Source: Comamonas koreensis (GTDB lineage Bacteria > Pseudomonadota > Gammaproteobacteria > Burkholderiales > Burkholderiaceae_C). From it: a stretch of 64,000 nucleotides of DNA. Position numbers and translations under genes: made by a program. Of this stretch, positions 31,801 through 41,426 are shown piece by piece (position 1 is the first letter of the stretch; each line of letters opens with the position of its first letter). Under the pieces are notes generated by a model. That model did not search any database. It saw only the letters and a list, made by a program, of their open reading frames with translations, and was not told the DNA's origin. The stretch covers positions 1,550,001 through 1,614,000 of the forward strand of contig NZ_CP043575.1 of NCBI RefSeq assembly GCF_014076495.1, given 5' to 3'.

Positions 31801-34800
31801 TCAGGGCAGTATGTGTTCGAGCCGCTCGATCGCCGCCAGCGCGGCGTCGCCGTCCAGGTCTTCCACATGCTGCAGGATCTGCTGGAGCAGCGGCGTCCAG
31901 CGCGCCGCCGGGCTGGCCAAGAGCATCCGCTCGAGCTCGCTGACAGCCGCATAGTCGCCGTCAGCCACCAGGCGCTTGAGGTGCTTGAGGTCCTGGCGCA
32001 GGCTGGCAGCGGCAGGCGGGTTGGCCGCAGGCGGCGCGTCCAGCGCTGCGCTCGGCGGGGCCGGTGCAGGCTGGCGCGTGGCCAGGCCTTGCAGCAGCGT
32101 CTGCAACTGGGCGGCAAACTCGGCCGTCTCGGTATGCAGCAGGCGCTGGGGCTGGGGGGCGGGCGGTGGGGCCTGCATCCACTCCCGGGCCTGGTTCTCG
32201 ATGGTTTCGGCCGCCTGTACCAGGGAGGTGGCATCGAGGTAGCCCAGTGCCCCCTTGAGCGAATGGGCGAGCATGGACAGCGGCTCCCAGGCCGACTGCT
32301 GCACATGCAGCACCAGGGTCTGGGGGGCATCGGCAAAGTCGCGGTAAAAGCCGGCCAGCACCCGGTCGACCCGCTCGGCATTGCCGTGGAAGCGCTGCAG
32401 CATCTTGGCGTGGTTGATGCCGGGCGTGGCTGCCACGCGGGCCTCGTCGCGCAAAAATTCGGACTCGGGTGCATCCAGTGCTTCGGCACTGTTGCCAGGG
32501 CCTGCGATCCATTCGCTCAGCGTTTCGTACAGCTTGCGCTCATCAATGGGCTTGGTCAGGTGGGCATTCATGCCCGCCTCTTCAATGGCGCTGCGGTCTT
32601 CGACGCGGGCCTGTGCGGTCAGCGCAATCACCGGCAGTTGCTGCAGATGGGGCAGCTGGCGCAGCGCGCGGGTGGCGTCCAACCCATCCATCTGCGGCAT
32701 GTGCACGTCCATCAGCACGGCGTCGAAATGGTGGTGCTCGAGCATGCTGAGCGCTTCGGCGCCATTGGTGGCCAGGCTCACCTGCACGCCCACGAGGCTG
32801 AGGAAGTCGGCGGCCACCTCGCGGTTGAGGGCATTGTCATCGACGACGAGCACATTTTTGCCATGCAGCTGGGGATAGAGCTGGATCGGGTTGCTGTGAA
32901 CCACCTGCGGTGGGCCCGAGGCACCGGGCAGTGCGCGCCGCGAGATGCTGCTGCCTTGCGACTGCAGCGCTTCCAAAATGGCATTGAACAGCACGGACTG
33001 TGTCACCGGCTTGATCAGCAGGCCTTGCAGACGCAGCTCCTCGGACCTGCGCATGACCTCGTCACGGCCGTAGGCAGTCACCATCAGCACTGCCGGGGTG
33101 GCCGAGAGATGCTCTTCCTCGCGGATGCGGCGCGCCACCTCCAGCCCGTCCATGCCGGGCATGCGCCAGTCCATCAGCACCAGGCCATAGGGCGTGCCTA
33201 CGCGCGAGGCGAGCTGCAGATCGAAGAGGGCTTGCTCGCCGGAATCCACCGTGTCGGCGCGCATGCCAAAGCCGCGCACCATCTCGGCGAGGATGTCGCG
33301 TGCGCTGGCGTTGTCGTCGACGATCAGCACGCGGTCGACCGGCGTGCCGTGGTAGCGGGCCGGCTTGGGCGCCTGCTTGAGTTGCGCGGGGTGCAACTGC
33401 ACCGAGAAGTAGAAGGTGCTGCCCAGTCCCGGGTTGCTCTCGACCTTGAGCTCACCGCCCATCTGGCCCACCAGGCGCTGGCAGATGGCCAGGCCCAGAC
33501 CCGAGCCGCCATAGCGCCGCGTGGTCTGGCTGTCGGCCTGCGAGAAGGGGCGAAACAGCTGGCTCATCTGCGCCGGGCTCATGCCGATGCCCGTGTCCTT
33601 GACGGTGACCTCCAGCCCGATCTTGCCAGGGGCCACGGGGCGGTTGCCGGCGGTCTCGGTGGTCTGGATGCTGATGACCACCTCGCCCAGGTGGGTGAAC
33701 TTGATGGCATTGCTCACCAGGTTGTTGAGCACCTGGCTCAGGCGCAGCGGGTCGCCGCTCAGCTGCCGGGGCACATCGGGCGCGACCGAGTAGACCACCT
33801 CGATGCCCTTTTCCTCGGCGCGCAAGGTGGTGACGGCCGAGACGGTCTCGAGCACATCGTCCAGCGCGAACTCCACGTTCTCCAGGGTCAGCATGCCCGC
33901 CTCGATCTTGGAGAAATCCAGGATGTCATTGATCACCGACAGCAGTGCGTTGGCCGACAGCTCCACCTTCTCTAAGTAGTTGCGCTGCTTGGGCAGCAGC
34001 GGGGTCTGCTGGATCAGGCGCGTCATGCCGATGACGGTGTTCATCGGCGTGCGGATCTCGTGGCTCATCGTGGCCAGGAACTCGGACTTGGCGCGCTCGG
34101 CCGCTTCGGCCATCTCCTTGGCTTTTTGCAGCGCCAGCTCTGCCTCGCGCTCGCGGGTGATGTCAAGCATGATGCCGTCCCAGATCGTGCCCGCTTCCTG
34201 GCGGCTGGGTGCCGAGCGACAGCGCAGCCAGCGCAGTCCGCCATCAGGGCGGATGATGCGGAAGCTGCAGTCAAACAGGCTCAGGCGCTCCAGCGCTTCG
34301 CGCTGGTGCTGCCGGTACATCGCCAGATCTGCCGGGTGGATGGTTTTGATATAGGCATCGTTGTTGGCCATGATGGCCTGCGCGCTCACACCGATGAGCT
34401 TTTCAATACCGGCGCTGATGTAACTCATGCGCAAGGTCGTGGCTGAGCCTTCAACGCGGTAGATCGCGCCACTGGGGAGGTTGTCGGCCAGAGCTTCCAG
34501 CCGCTGGCGCGCCTGTTCACGCTCGGACAGATCCTGCAGCGTGCCGCTGAGGCTGACGATGCGGCCACTGCTGTCATAGTCCGCCTGGCCCAGGATGCTG
34601 GCCGGGAACTGGCCGCCATCGGGCGTGTAGTGGGTCACATCAAGCCGGTAGGGCTGGCCGGTCTGGGCGCATTGCGCAATGGCCGCAGTCACCTTGGCAT
34701 AGTCCTGCGGCGGCATCATGTGGGCTATGTTGTCCTGGGTCAGCTTCGGCCCCTGCGGGTCCAGGCCATTCATCTCGTACATCATCTCCGAGGCCTCGAT

Positions 34801-35670
34801 CTCACCGCTGGCCAGGTCCAGCGTCCAGCTGCCGATGCGCGAGAGCCGCTCGGCGCGGCGCAGCGAGTCATAACTTTGGCGCAGCTGGTTTTCCGACTCG
34901 CGCATCTGCGTCATGTCACGCGAAATACCCAGAAGGCCGATGACCTCACCGTTCTCGTTGCGGTACTGGCTCTTGATGGACTGGAAGCTGAGCCGGCGCC
35001 CATCGATCAGTGCGTGCGACTCCGACACCACGGGCGTGCTGCTCCGATAAACGGCGGCATCGTCCTCGGCAAAATTGTTGTGTCCGCCAAGGATTTCGGC
35101 GTCGGTCTTGCCAATCAGCCCCCCGGGCGGCATCTTTGTGATGGCCTCGGCCGCAGGGTTGGCAAACACATAGCGGCCCTGCCTGTCCTTGACAAAGACG
35201 ATGTCCGAGGTGCCGCGCATCACTGCATCGAGCAGATGGGTGGAATGGCGCCACTGCTGGGTGCTTTTCTCGACCTGCTGCTCGAGCGCGGCGTTGAGCA
35301 GCTGAATTTCCTGGTCGCGGCGCACGCGCTCGGTGATGTCGTGGGAGATGGTGAAAAAGCGCTTCTCGCCCTCGACCAGCTGGCAGGTGATGTGCACCTC
35401 CACGGGGAAGCAGGAGCCATCCTTGCGCTGGTGCGTATTGGTGGCCACGGTGTGTTCACCGGGCTCCATTTTCTGCCACAGGGCCAGCAATTCATCGCGG
35501 GTGTAGTCCAGCGCAAAATCGGCCACGTTCAGGGCCATCAGCTCTGCCAGGCTGTAGCCCATCTCCCGGTAGGCCTGGCTATTGACATCCAGGATCCGGC
35601 CTTGCGTATCGGTCACAAAGAAGGCGTCCGAGAAATGGTCTAGCAAGTGGCGATACGGCGTATCTGGCAT
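31801..35670 (-). CDS. Multi-PAS hybrid histidine kinase with two receivers and an Hpt domain
   Basis: 1289 residues, BvgS/BarA-style cytosolic relay with no membrane segment. Four PAS/PAC modules occupy roughly residues 5-515, each ending in a PAC-like DITE/DMTQ/DLSE/DITR motif. The phospho-acceptor His is near residue 534 (ATMSHEIRTPMN). The ATPase domain has SNAIKF and YGGSGLGLAICQRLV. Receiver 1 has Asp near 833 (LMDWRMPG) and receiver 2 Asp near 985 (LMDVHMPQ). The Hpt His is near 1136 (HSLKGALG). All phosphotransfer residues are present, so a His-Asp-His relay should work. The next gene, a receiver-GGDEF protein, is the natural output. The sensed signal is unknown. Confidence 0.93.
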   Translation of the reverse strand: MPDTPYRHLLDHFSDAFFVTDTQGRILDVNSQAYREMGYSLAELMALNVADFALDYTRDELLALWQKMEPGEHTVATNTHQRKDGSCFPVEVHITCQLVEGEKRFFTISHDITERVRRDQEIQLLNAALEQQVEKSTQQWRHSTHLLDAVMRGTSDIVFVKDRQGRYVFANPAAEAITKMPPGGLIGKTDAEILGGHNNFAEDDAAVYRSSTPVVSESHALIDGRRLSFQSIKSQYRNENGEVIGLLGISRDMTQMRESENQLRQSYDSLRRAERLSRIGSWTLDLASGEIEASEMMYEMNGLDPQGPKLTQDNIAHMMPPQDYAKVTAAIAQCAQTGQPYRLDVTHYTPDGGQFPASILGQADYDSSGRIVSLSGTLQDLSEREQARQRLEALADNLPSGAIYRVEGSATTLRMSYISAGIEKLIGVSAQAIMANNDAYIKTIHPADLAMYRQHQREALERLSLFDCSFRIIRPDGGLRWLRCRSAPSRQEAGTIWDGIMLDITREREAELALQKAKEMAEAAERAKSEFLATMSHEIRTPMNTVIGMTRLIQQTPLLPKQRNYLEKVELSANALLSVINDILDFSKIEAGMLTLENVEFALDDVLETVSAVTTLRAEEKGIEVVYSVAPDVPRQLSGDPLRLSQVLNNLVSNAIKFTHLGEVVISIQTTETAGNRPVAPGKIGLEVTVKDTGIGMSPAQMSQLFRPFSQADSQTTRRYGGSGLGLAICQRLVGQMGGELKVESNPGLGSTFYFSVQLHPAQLKQAPKPARYHGTPVDRVLIVDDNASARDILAEMVRGFGMRADTVDSGEQALFDLQLASRVGTPYGLVLMDWRMPGMDGLEVARRIREEEHLSATPAVLMVTAYGRDEVMRRSEELRLQGLLIKPVTQSVLFNAILEALQSQGSSISRRALPGASGPPQVVHSNPIQLYPQLHGKNVLVVDDNALNREVAADFLSLVGVQVSLATNGAEALSMLEHHHFDAVLMDVHMPQMDGLDATRALRQLPHLQQLPVIALTAQARVEDRSAIEEAGMNAHLTKPIDERKLYETLSEWIAGPGNSAEALDAPESEFLRDEARVAATPGINHAKMLQRFHGNAERVDRVLAGFYRDFADAPQTLVLHVQQSAWEPLSMLAHSLKGALGYLDATSLVQAAETIENQAREWMQAPPPAPQPQRLLHTETAEFAAQLQTLLQGLATRQPAPAPPSAALDAPPAANPPAAASLRQDLKHLKRLVADGDYAAVSELERMLLASPAARWTPLLQQILQHVEDLDGDAALAAIERLEHILP

Positions 35671-36054
35671 CGGTGATCCTGGTCAAAGAAAGCGCCACCT
35701 CAGGGTGGCGGGCAGGGCTTTGGCATTGCGGGAGGCCATGCAAGCGCGGGCACGCCCAGGCCGCGGGTGCATTGTCGCGGCTTCGGGCAGGCATTTGCGC
35801 AGCCTCAAAGGCTAAATTCGTTTGGCGCTTTACGGGCAAACATTTACCTATTGTAGGAAGCGGGCCATAGTTTCTTGCGCTGGCGGGAGAGCTGCCAGCC
35901 CTGGTCCCGCGTCAGTTTTGGGGCGAGCGGGTAGAATCAAAGGTTTGCAGGGCTGTGGCTTACAGCCCCTGGCGCCAGCCGTTTTTAGCCCGGGCTCCGG
36001 CTAGCGGCTACACCTGGGCGCCTCCTTTGCCACGATTACTCAAGACTCCACCCT
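35671..36054. other. Divergent intergenic region between the hybrid kinase and ffh
   Basis: About 380 bp with no supported gene, holding both promoters. A hairpin CGCCACC/GGTGGCG with a 4-nt loop lies at 35693-35710. On the minus strand it is followed by CTTTCTTT and lies 23 bp before the kinase start, so it could act as an attenuator in that leader. The ffh start has no obvious Shine-Dalgarno immediately upstream. Confidence 0.45.
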
Positions 36055-37434
36055 ATGGCTTCCGCACTGACCGATAAACTCTCGCGCCTCGTCAAGGAAA
36101 TGCGTGGCCAGGCCCGTATCACCGAATCCAACGTCCAGGACATGCTGCGTGAAGTGCGCATGGCCCTCTTGGAGGCGGATGTGGCCTTGCCCGTGGTGCG
36201 TGACTTCATTGCCCGCGTCAAGGAAAAAGCGCTGGGCCAGGAGGTTCTGGGCAGCCTCAAGCCGGGCCAGACCCTGGTGTCGATCGTCAACAAGGAGCTG
36301 GCCGCCACGATGGGCGAGGGCGTGGCCGACATCAACTTGCAGGCCCAGCCGCCTGCGGTGATCCTGATGGCCGGCCTGCAAGGTGCCGGTAAGACGACCA
36401 CCACGGCCAAGCTGGCCAAGCACCTGATCGAGCGGCGCAAGAAAAAGGTGCTGACCGTCTCGGGTGACGTCTACCGCCCCGCCGCTATCGAGCAGCTCAA
36501 GACTGTGACCCAGCAGGCGGGCGCGGAATGGTTCCCCAGCACACCCGACCAAAAGCCGTTGGATATTGCCAACGCGGCGCTCGATTACGCCAAGAAGCAC
36601 TACTTTGATGTGCTCCTGGTCGATACCGCCGGGCGCCTGGCCATCGACGAAGTGCTGATGACCGAAATCCAGCAATTGCATGCGGCCTTGAAACCGGTCG
36701 AGACCTTGTTTGTCGTCGATGCGATGCAGGGCCAAGACGCGATCAACACTGCCAAGGCCTTCAAGGAGGCACTGCCGCTCACCGGTATCGTGCTGACCAA
36801 GCTAGACGGCGACTCGCGCGGCGGTGCGGCGCTGTCGGTGCGCCAGATCACCGGCGCGCCCATCAAGTTTGCCGGTGTGTCCGAAAAACTCGACGGCCTG
36901 GAAGTGTTCGACGCCGAGCGCCATGCGCAGCGCGTGCTGGGCATGGGCGATATCGTGGCCCTGGTCGAGCAGGTCTCCAAGGGCGTGGACATGGAGGCGG
37001 CCCAGAAGATGGCCGAGAAGATCAAGTCCGGCGACGGCTTTGATCTGAACGACTTCCTGGGCCAGCTCCAGCAGATGAAGCAGATGGGGGGCCTGTCGAC
37101 CCTGATGGACAAACTGCCCTCGGAGCTGGCGGGCAAGGCTGGCAAGGTCGACATGGACAAGGCCGAGCGCGAAGTGCGCCGCAAGGAAGGCATCATCTGC
37201 TCGATGACCCCCTATGAGCGCGCCAAGCCCGAATTCATCAAGGCCACGCGCAAGAAGCGCATTGCCGCTGGCGCTGGCGTGCAGGTGCAAGAGGTCAACC
37301 GCCTGCTCAACGAGTTTGGCCAGATGCAGCAGATGATGAAGAAGATGAAGGGCGGCGGCCTGATGAAGATGATGAAGAAGATGGGCGGCATGAAGGGCAT
37401 GATGGGCGGCGGCATGCCCAAGCTGCCGTTCTAA
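36055..37434 (+). CDS. ffh: Signal recognition particle protein Ffh
   Basis: 459 residues. An N domain (about 1-90) precedes the GTPase domain, with P-loop GLQGAGKTTTTAKL at 107-120, the box VLLVDTAGRLAIDEVLM, and TKLDGDSRGGAALS. The C-terminal Met-rich M domain starts near 325 and ends in MMKKMKGGGLMKMMKKMGGMKG. It binds 4.5S RNA and signal sequences of nascent membrane proteins and docks with FtsY. The length is normal for betaproteobacteria. Its TAA stop overlaps the outer edge of a MITE-like insertion, and its intrinsic terminator lies 356 bp downstream, beyond that element. Confidence 0.98.
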   Translation: MASALTDKLSRLVKEMRGQARITESNVQDMLREVRMALLEADVALPVVRDFIARVKEKALGQEVLGSLKPGQTLVSIVNKELAATMGEGVADINLQAQPPAVILMAGLQGAGKTTTTAKLAKHLIERRKKKVLTVSGDVYRPAAIEQLKTVTQQAGAEWFPSTPDQKPLDIANAALDYAKKHYFDVLLVDTAGRLAIDEVLMTEIQQLHAALKPVETLFVVDAMQGQDAINTAKAFKEALPLTGIVLTKLDGDSRGGAALSVRQITGAPIKFAGVSEKLDGLEVFDAERHAQRVLGMGDIVALVEQVSKGVDMEAAQKMAEKIKSGDGFDLNDFLGQLQQMKQMGGLSTLMDKLPSELAGKAGKVDMDKAEREVRRKEGIICSMTPYERAKPEFIKATRKKRIAAGAGVQVQEVNRLLNEFGQMQQMMKKMKGGGLMKMMKKMGGMKGMMGGGMPKLPF

Positions 37435-37755
37435 GAACCTGTTCAAAGTCTCTACGCAGCCGCGTTGGAGTGCAATCGGGATGAGTTCGAAGGGGTGGAG
37501 CGCAGCTTGCACCGGGGTGCAAGCAAGGGCCAGCGCGAAGAAATCGCCCGATTTCACGCCAACCCATAGTGACAGTGGCTTTGCGCTACCCGGGAAGGGG
37601 CGCCCGGCGAGGGCCGCCCGGGCAGGGGCGGTCTGCGTCGTTGCAAATCCTCGCAATAGCATGGCTATTGCTGCGGTATTGCGCGGCTGGGCGCCCCCTC
37701 GCATCCCATCTCGCAAAGACACTGTCGCGGCGCGAGGAGACATTGAACAGGTTCT
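37434..37755. mobile_element. MITE-like non-coding element with 19-bp terminal inverted repeats
   Basis: The left end AGAACCTGTTCAAAGTCTC (37434-37452) is the reverse complement of the right end (37737-37755) with one mismatch. The 322-bp interior has no credible gene and contains hairpins such as AATAGC-ATG-GCTATT. The heptamer TTCTAAG occurs at both junctions, consistent with a 3-bp (TAA) or 5-bp (CTAAG) target duplication. Size, inverted ends, target repeat and lack of coding fit a miniature inverted-repeat transposable element mobilised in trans. It sits between the ffh stop and the ffh terminator. Confidence 0.8.
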
Positions 37756-37789
37756 AAGCCCATACCGGCTTTATCGCGGCCCCAACCAC

Positions 37790-37815
37790 AACGCCTGCAT
37801 CCAGCAGGCGTTTTT
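37790..37815 (+). terminator. Intrinsic terminator for ffh, displaced by the MITE-like element
   Basis: AACGCCTGC and GCAGGCGTT pair perfectly around a 5-nt loop and are followed by TTT (five T in a row counting the stem end). It lies 19 bp before the selD stop on the opposite strand, so it may also serve as a convergent boundary. Confidence 0.8.
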
Positions 37816-37834
37816 GCATCCAGGCGCTGCGGTG

Positions 37835-38902
37835 TTACGACACCACGACCTGCGCCTCGCCGGCCTGCATATGGCCGACTACGCAGGCATCGGCAAAGCC
37901 CTGTGCTTTGAAGAGTTCGAGCACCTGACCGGCAGCCTCCGGCGCGCAGGAGACCAGCAGGCCGCCGGAGGTCTGCGGGTCGGTCAGCAGGCTGCGCATC
38001 GCATCGGGCACTTGCGCGCCCATTGCCACATCATGGCCGTAGGACGCCCAGTTGCGGCCCGATGCGCCGGTCACCACGCCTTGCTTGGCAAGATCGAGGA
38101 CGCCAGGCAGTAGCGGCAGCGCCTGGCTGTCGATCACGGCTGTGAGCTGCGCGCCGCGTGCCAGTTCCAGGGTATGGCCCAGCAGGCCAAAGCCAGTGAC
38201 ATCGGTCAGCGCATGCACATCGGCCAGTTGCGCCAGAGCAGCGCCAGGCCGGTTGAGCTGGGTGGTGGTGCGCACCATGCTGGCGTAGTCACTGTCGCTG
38301 AGCAGGCCTTTTTTCAAGGCCGCGGACTGGATGCCCACGCCGATGGCCTTGCCCAGGATCAGCACATCGCCCGCCTGGGCATCGCGGTTGCGCTTGAGCT
38401 GCGCTGGGTTGACGATACCGATGCCGACCAGGCCATAAATGGGCTCGACCGAGTCGATCGAGTGGCCGCCGGCCAGCGGAATGCCGGCATCGCGGCAGAC
38501 GGCCTCGCCGCCTTCCAGAATCTTGGCAATGACGTCGTGGGGCAGCACATTGATCGGCATGCCGACAATGGCAAGCGCCATCAGCGGCGTGCCGCCCATC
38601 GCGTAAATGTCCGACAGCGCATTGGTCGCAGCAATGCGGCCAAAGTCATAGGGATCATCGACGATAGGCATGAAGAAATCGGTGGTCGCAACAATCGCCT
38701 GCGTGTCATTGATCTGGTAGACCGCCGCGTCATCCGCTGTCTCGGTGCCCACCAGCAGCTGTGCATAGAACTGCTTGGGCACCGCACTGCGGCTCATCAG
38801 ATCGGCCAGCACCCCAGGGGCAATCTTGCAGCCGCAGCCGCCGCCATGCGACAGCGAGGTCAGGCGTGGCGAGGTGGGCAGGGTGGCGGTAGGGGCATTC
38901 AT
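37835..38902 (-). CDS. selD: Selenide, water dikinase SelD
   Basis: 355 residues starting MNAPTATLP after GAGG. The N-terminal catalytic motif HGGGCGCKIAPGVL carries Cys23, Cys25 and Lys26, matching Cys17/Cys19/Lys20 of E. coli SelD, so this is the cysteine (not selenocysteine) form. The glycine-rich ATP region and VGTETADDAAVYQINDTQAIVATTDFFMPIVDDPYDFG are typical. SelD makes selenophosphate from selenide and ATP for Sec-tRNA synthesis and for 2-selenouridine in tRNA. It lies in the same orientation as selAB-selC but is separated from them by two acyltransferase genes on the other strand. Confidence 0.97.
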   Translation of the reverse strand: MNAPTATLPTSPRLTSLSHGGGCGCKIAPGVLADLMSRSAVPKQFYAQLLVGTETADDAAVYQINDTQAIVATTDFFMPIVDDPYDFGRIAATNALSDIYAMGGTPLMALAIVGMPINVLPHDVIAKILEGGEAVCRDAGIPLAGGHSIDSVEPIYGLVGIGIVNPAQLKRNRDAQAGDVLILGKAIGVGIQSAALKKGLLSDSDYASMVRTTTQLNRPGAALAQLADVHALTDVTGFGLLGHTLELARGAQLTAVIDSQALPLLPGVLDLAKQGVVTGASGRNWASYGHDVAMGAQVPDAMRSLLTDPQTSGGLLVSCAPEAAGQVLELFKAQGFADACVVGHMQAGEAQVVVS

Positions 38903-39194
38903 ACGGGCATCCTCAGGGCTAACAGACTGGCGAGAAAAGCGGTGCCGCCCATGGCGGCCCACCATTATCGGCATTTGGCGGGCAGGCGTGCGCCATGCTG
39001 CATTGCGCGTGAGGGGCAAAGCGGCAGCACTCGCCGATGGGGCCAAAAGTGGCTCCGATGAATTCAGTGCCACCTTGGCTGTGGCAACCAGACAGCTTAA
39101 AAGCCGAGCATCGATAGTCGTCAGGGAAGCGCTGACCCGTGTCGCATCGGGTATGCTCTCGGATTTTTCTGCGGGATCCTATTGAGGCAGGGGT

Positions 39195-40240
39195 ATGCGA
39201 GAGAATAACTTTGACCTGCTGCGACTGATGGCGGCCCTGGGCGTTTTCTGGGCCCATGGCTCGCTCTTCTACGACCTGCAGATCACCCCATTTTTCAACA
39301 ATACCTACAGCATGGGCTCGCTGTCGGTCTATGTCTTTTTCTTCATCAGCGGCTATCTCAATGTCCAAAGCTGGAGCCGAACGGCGCAATGGACTGCGTT
39401 TGGCATCAAACGGGCGCTGAGAATTTTCCCTGGGCTGCTGGCGGCAGCCTTCGTATCCGTGTTTGTCATTGGTGGGCTCATGACGACGCTGGACCTGAAA
39501 AGCTTTCTGTCTTCGGGGCAGACCTGGGGGCTGTTTGTCAACTATGGAACAGGCCTTGCGACACTCAATGACCTCCCCGGGGTGTTTGCGCACAATCCAA
39601 TTCAGAACGCGGTAAACGGCTCGTTGTGGACGATCAAGTACGAGGTCTTGATGTATGTGCTGCTGGTTTTATTCGGCATGACGCTAGGGCTCTCTCGCCG
39701 GATTCTTGTGCTAGTAGTGGCCGTGTCGGCCGCTGCTTTTCTGTTGGTGAAAATCCCCGCGCTGGATGAGGGCGCGATCAGCTGGCGAGATTTCTGGCAA
39801 TTCGCCACGATGTTCTTCGCAGGAGCCGCTTTTAACTACATCCCGGTGGACCGCAGGCTATGGCTGGTACCGCCAATGCTGGTGGGCTTTGTCATTGCTT
39901 GTACCAGCACCACCCTGGCGATCGTTCAGGGCAGTGTCTTCCTTTGCTTGCCCTGTGCCGTTTTTCTGCTTGCCTATTGGAAGCCTTTGACCCGCATTCG
40001 GCTGGACCAAGATCTGTCCTACGGCATCCACATTTATGCATTCCTGGTGCAGCAGGCCATCACCGAGATCAGTCAAAGGCATGGGATTTCCAAACCGATA
40101 TATATATCGTCGTGGCGCTGGTCATCGTGTTGATGCTGGCGCTGGCTTCCTGGGTCTTTATCGAGCACCCGGCCATCGCCTGGTCCCGGCCTCTGGTGCC
40201 GCCTACGCGTCGGTCCTCACATCCCCATGTAAAACCGTGA
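39195..40240 (+). pseudogene. Acyltransferase_3 family membrane protein, frameshifted at an (AT)5 tract
   Basis: The uninterrupted frame gives 312 residues (39195-40133) with about nine membrane helices. It starts NNFDLLRLMAALGVFWAHGS, the acyltransferase-3 hallmark with the catalytic His. The last residues (YISSWRWSSC) are unlike the family. Removing one AT unit at 40098-40107 continues the protein as YIVVALVIVLMLALASWVFIEHP, the conserved last helix and family C-terminal motif. It would then end at 40238-40240, one base before the next gene's ATG. The restored length would be about 347 residues. The gene is either a phase-off allele, a recent mutation, or carries a base-calling error. Members of this family O-acetylate surface polysaccharide or lipid. 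Base composition is AT-richer than neighbours. Confidence 0.75.
40098..40107 (+). repeat. (AT)5 dinucleotide tract at the acyltransferase frameshift
   Basis: Ten bases of alternating A and T between CCG and CGTCG. Loss of one unit restores the acyltransferase reading frame through its last membrane helix. Such dinucleotide tracts can slip during replication. Confidence 0.8.
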
Positions 40241-40241
40241 A

Positions 40242-41366
40242 ATGATTAAACAGATACAAATACTCCGGCTGATGGCAGCCCTCTGGGTAGTAGTTTTTCA
40301 TGGTGCAATACTCGGTATTTTTTCGGATGCGACACCTTGGGTGGCTGCTGTCATCAACTTTGGCTATGCCGGGGTGGATGTTTTCTTCGTCATCAGTGGC
40401 GTGATCATGGCGCATTCCACCAAAAATATGGGCCATGGGCCACGCACTGCCACTGCATTTTTGCTGGCTAGATTTTCAAGAATCTATACAGGCTGGTGGC
40501 CGGCCATGCTGCTCTATGTCATTTACTTAAAACTAACGCAGCAACTCGATCCCCACATTCAGCTGCAAGCATCTTTTTTTCTCTACTTTTCCGATCTTGC
40601 AGGCCTTGTCAGTATTGCCATCTGGTCACTGATGTTTGAGCTGTATTTTTACGTGGTCTTGTCACTGGTCTTGTTGTTTCCGAAATGGCATCGCCAGCGC
40701 TTTATTAAAACTCTGTTTGCGGCACTCGTTGTGCTCAACCTCTACTTGTTGGCGCATCGCTCTGCCGCAGATGGAGGCATCGAGCAAAACTGGATTCGGC
40801 TCTTTTATGTGGCTCCCCTTGTGGCAGAATTTTTCATGGGCTACTTCCTCTACCAGTACCTGCAACGCCCTTCGCGCGCATCATGGAAGTTTTGGGCCTT
40901 GCTGGCTGCAGCATGGATTGCCTTGATTGTCTATTTCATGCCCCATTTTGAAGATTATCCCTATGGTTTGGCCAATTTTCACTATTGGCCTGAGCGCGCA
41001 GTATTGATGGGCGGCGCAGCAATGGCGATCGTAGGCATGGCGTTGAAGCTGCCCTCTCCGCGCAGCCAGATCGCACTGGCGCTGGCAAAATTTGGTGACT
41101 ATTCTTACGCCATCTATTTGCTGCATATCCTGGTATTCAGCATGATGTTGACGCTATTGCCTTGGCACAGCTGGCATAGCCAGGTGCAGCTTTTGATTGT
41201 CGTTGGTGTCCTCGTTGCATTGCTACTGGTGTCAGCCGCTTACTACCACTGGGTGGAGCGGCCGGTCTACATGTTTTGCCGCCAAAAAATCAACCACTGG
41301 TTGCACCCCACTGTCCCTGCCCAGCCTGTTCTTCAACCACTCTACAAAAATCAACAGCTGCGATAA
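40242..41366 (+). CDS. Acyltransferase_3 family membrane protein
   Basis: 374 residues with about ten membrane segments. The start IQILRLMAALWVVVFHGAILG carries the conserved R...H motif of acyltransferase-3 (OafA/NodX-like) enzymes, and GYAGVDVFFVISGVIMAHST follows as in the family. The end DYSYAIYLLHILVF...YYHWVERPVYMF is the canonical last helices and ERP motif. These inner-membrane proteins transfer acyl groups (usually acetyl) to extracellular glycans or lipids. It starts 1 bp after the restored end of the frameshifted paralogue, so the two are a tandem pair. Codon use and base composition are AT-richer than the surroundings, suggesting acquisition by transfer. The substrate is unknown. 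Confidence 0.9.
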   Translation: MIKQIQILRLMAALWVVVFHGAILGIFSDATPWVAAVINFGYAGVDVFFVISGVIMAHSTKNMGHGPRTATAFLLARFSRIYTGWWPAMLLYVIYLKLTQQLDPHIQLQASFFLYFSDLAGLVSIAIWSLMFELYFYVVLSLVLLFPKWHRQRFIKTLFAALVVLNLYLLAHRSAADGGIEQNWIRLFYVAPLVAEFFMGYFLYQYLQRPSRASWKFWALLAAAWIALIVYFMPHFEDYPYGLANFHYWPERAVLMGGAAMAIVGMALKLPSPRSQIALALAKFGDYSYAIYLLHILVFSMMLTLLPWHSWHSQVQLLIVVGVLVALLLVSAAYYHWVERPVYMFCRQKINHWLHPTVPAQPVLQPLYKNQQLR

Positions 41367-41426
41367 CGCATTTGCAGAGGGTCCTTTGCATAGCCCTCGC
41401 CATGCGGGTTGGATGCGGATGGAGAT

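Noticed and set aside
31813..33975. 720-codon open frame antisense to the hybrid kinase
   Set aside because: No domain, low complexity, and the sense strand encodes receiver, Hpt and kinase domains.
37481..38113. Open frame of 210 codons starting inside the MITE-like element
   Set aside because: It runs from non-coding element into the antisense of selD, with no ribosome-binding site or similarity.
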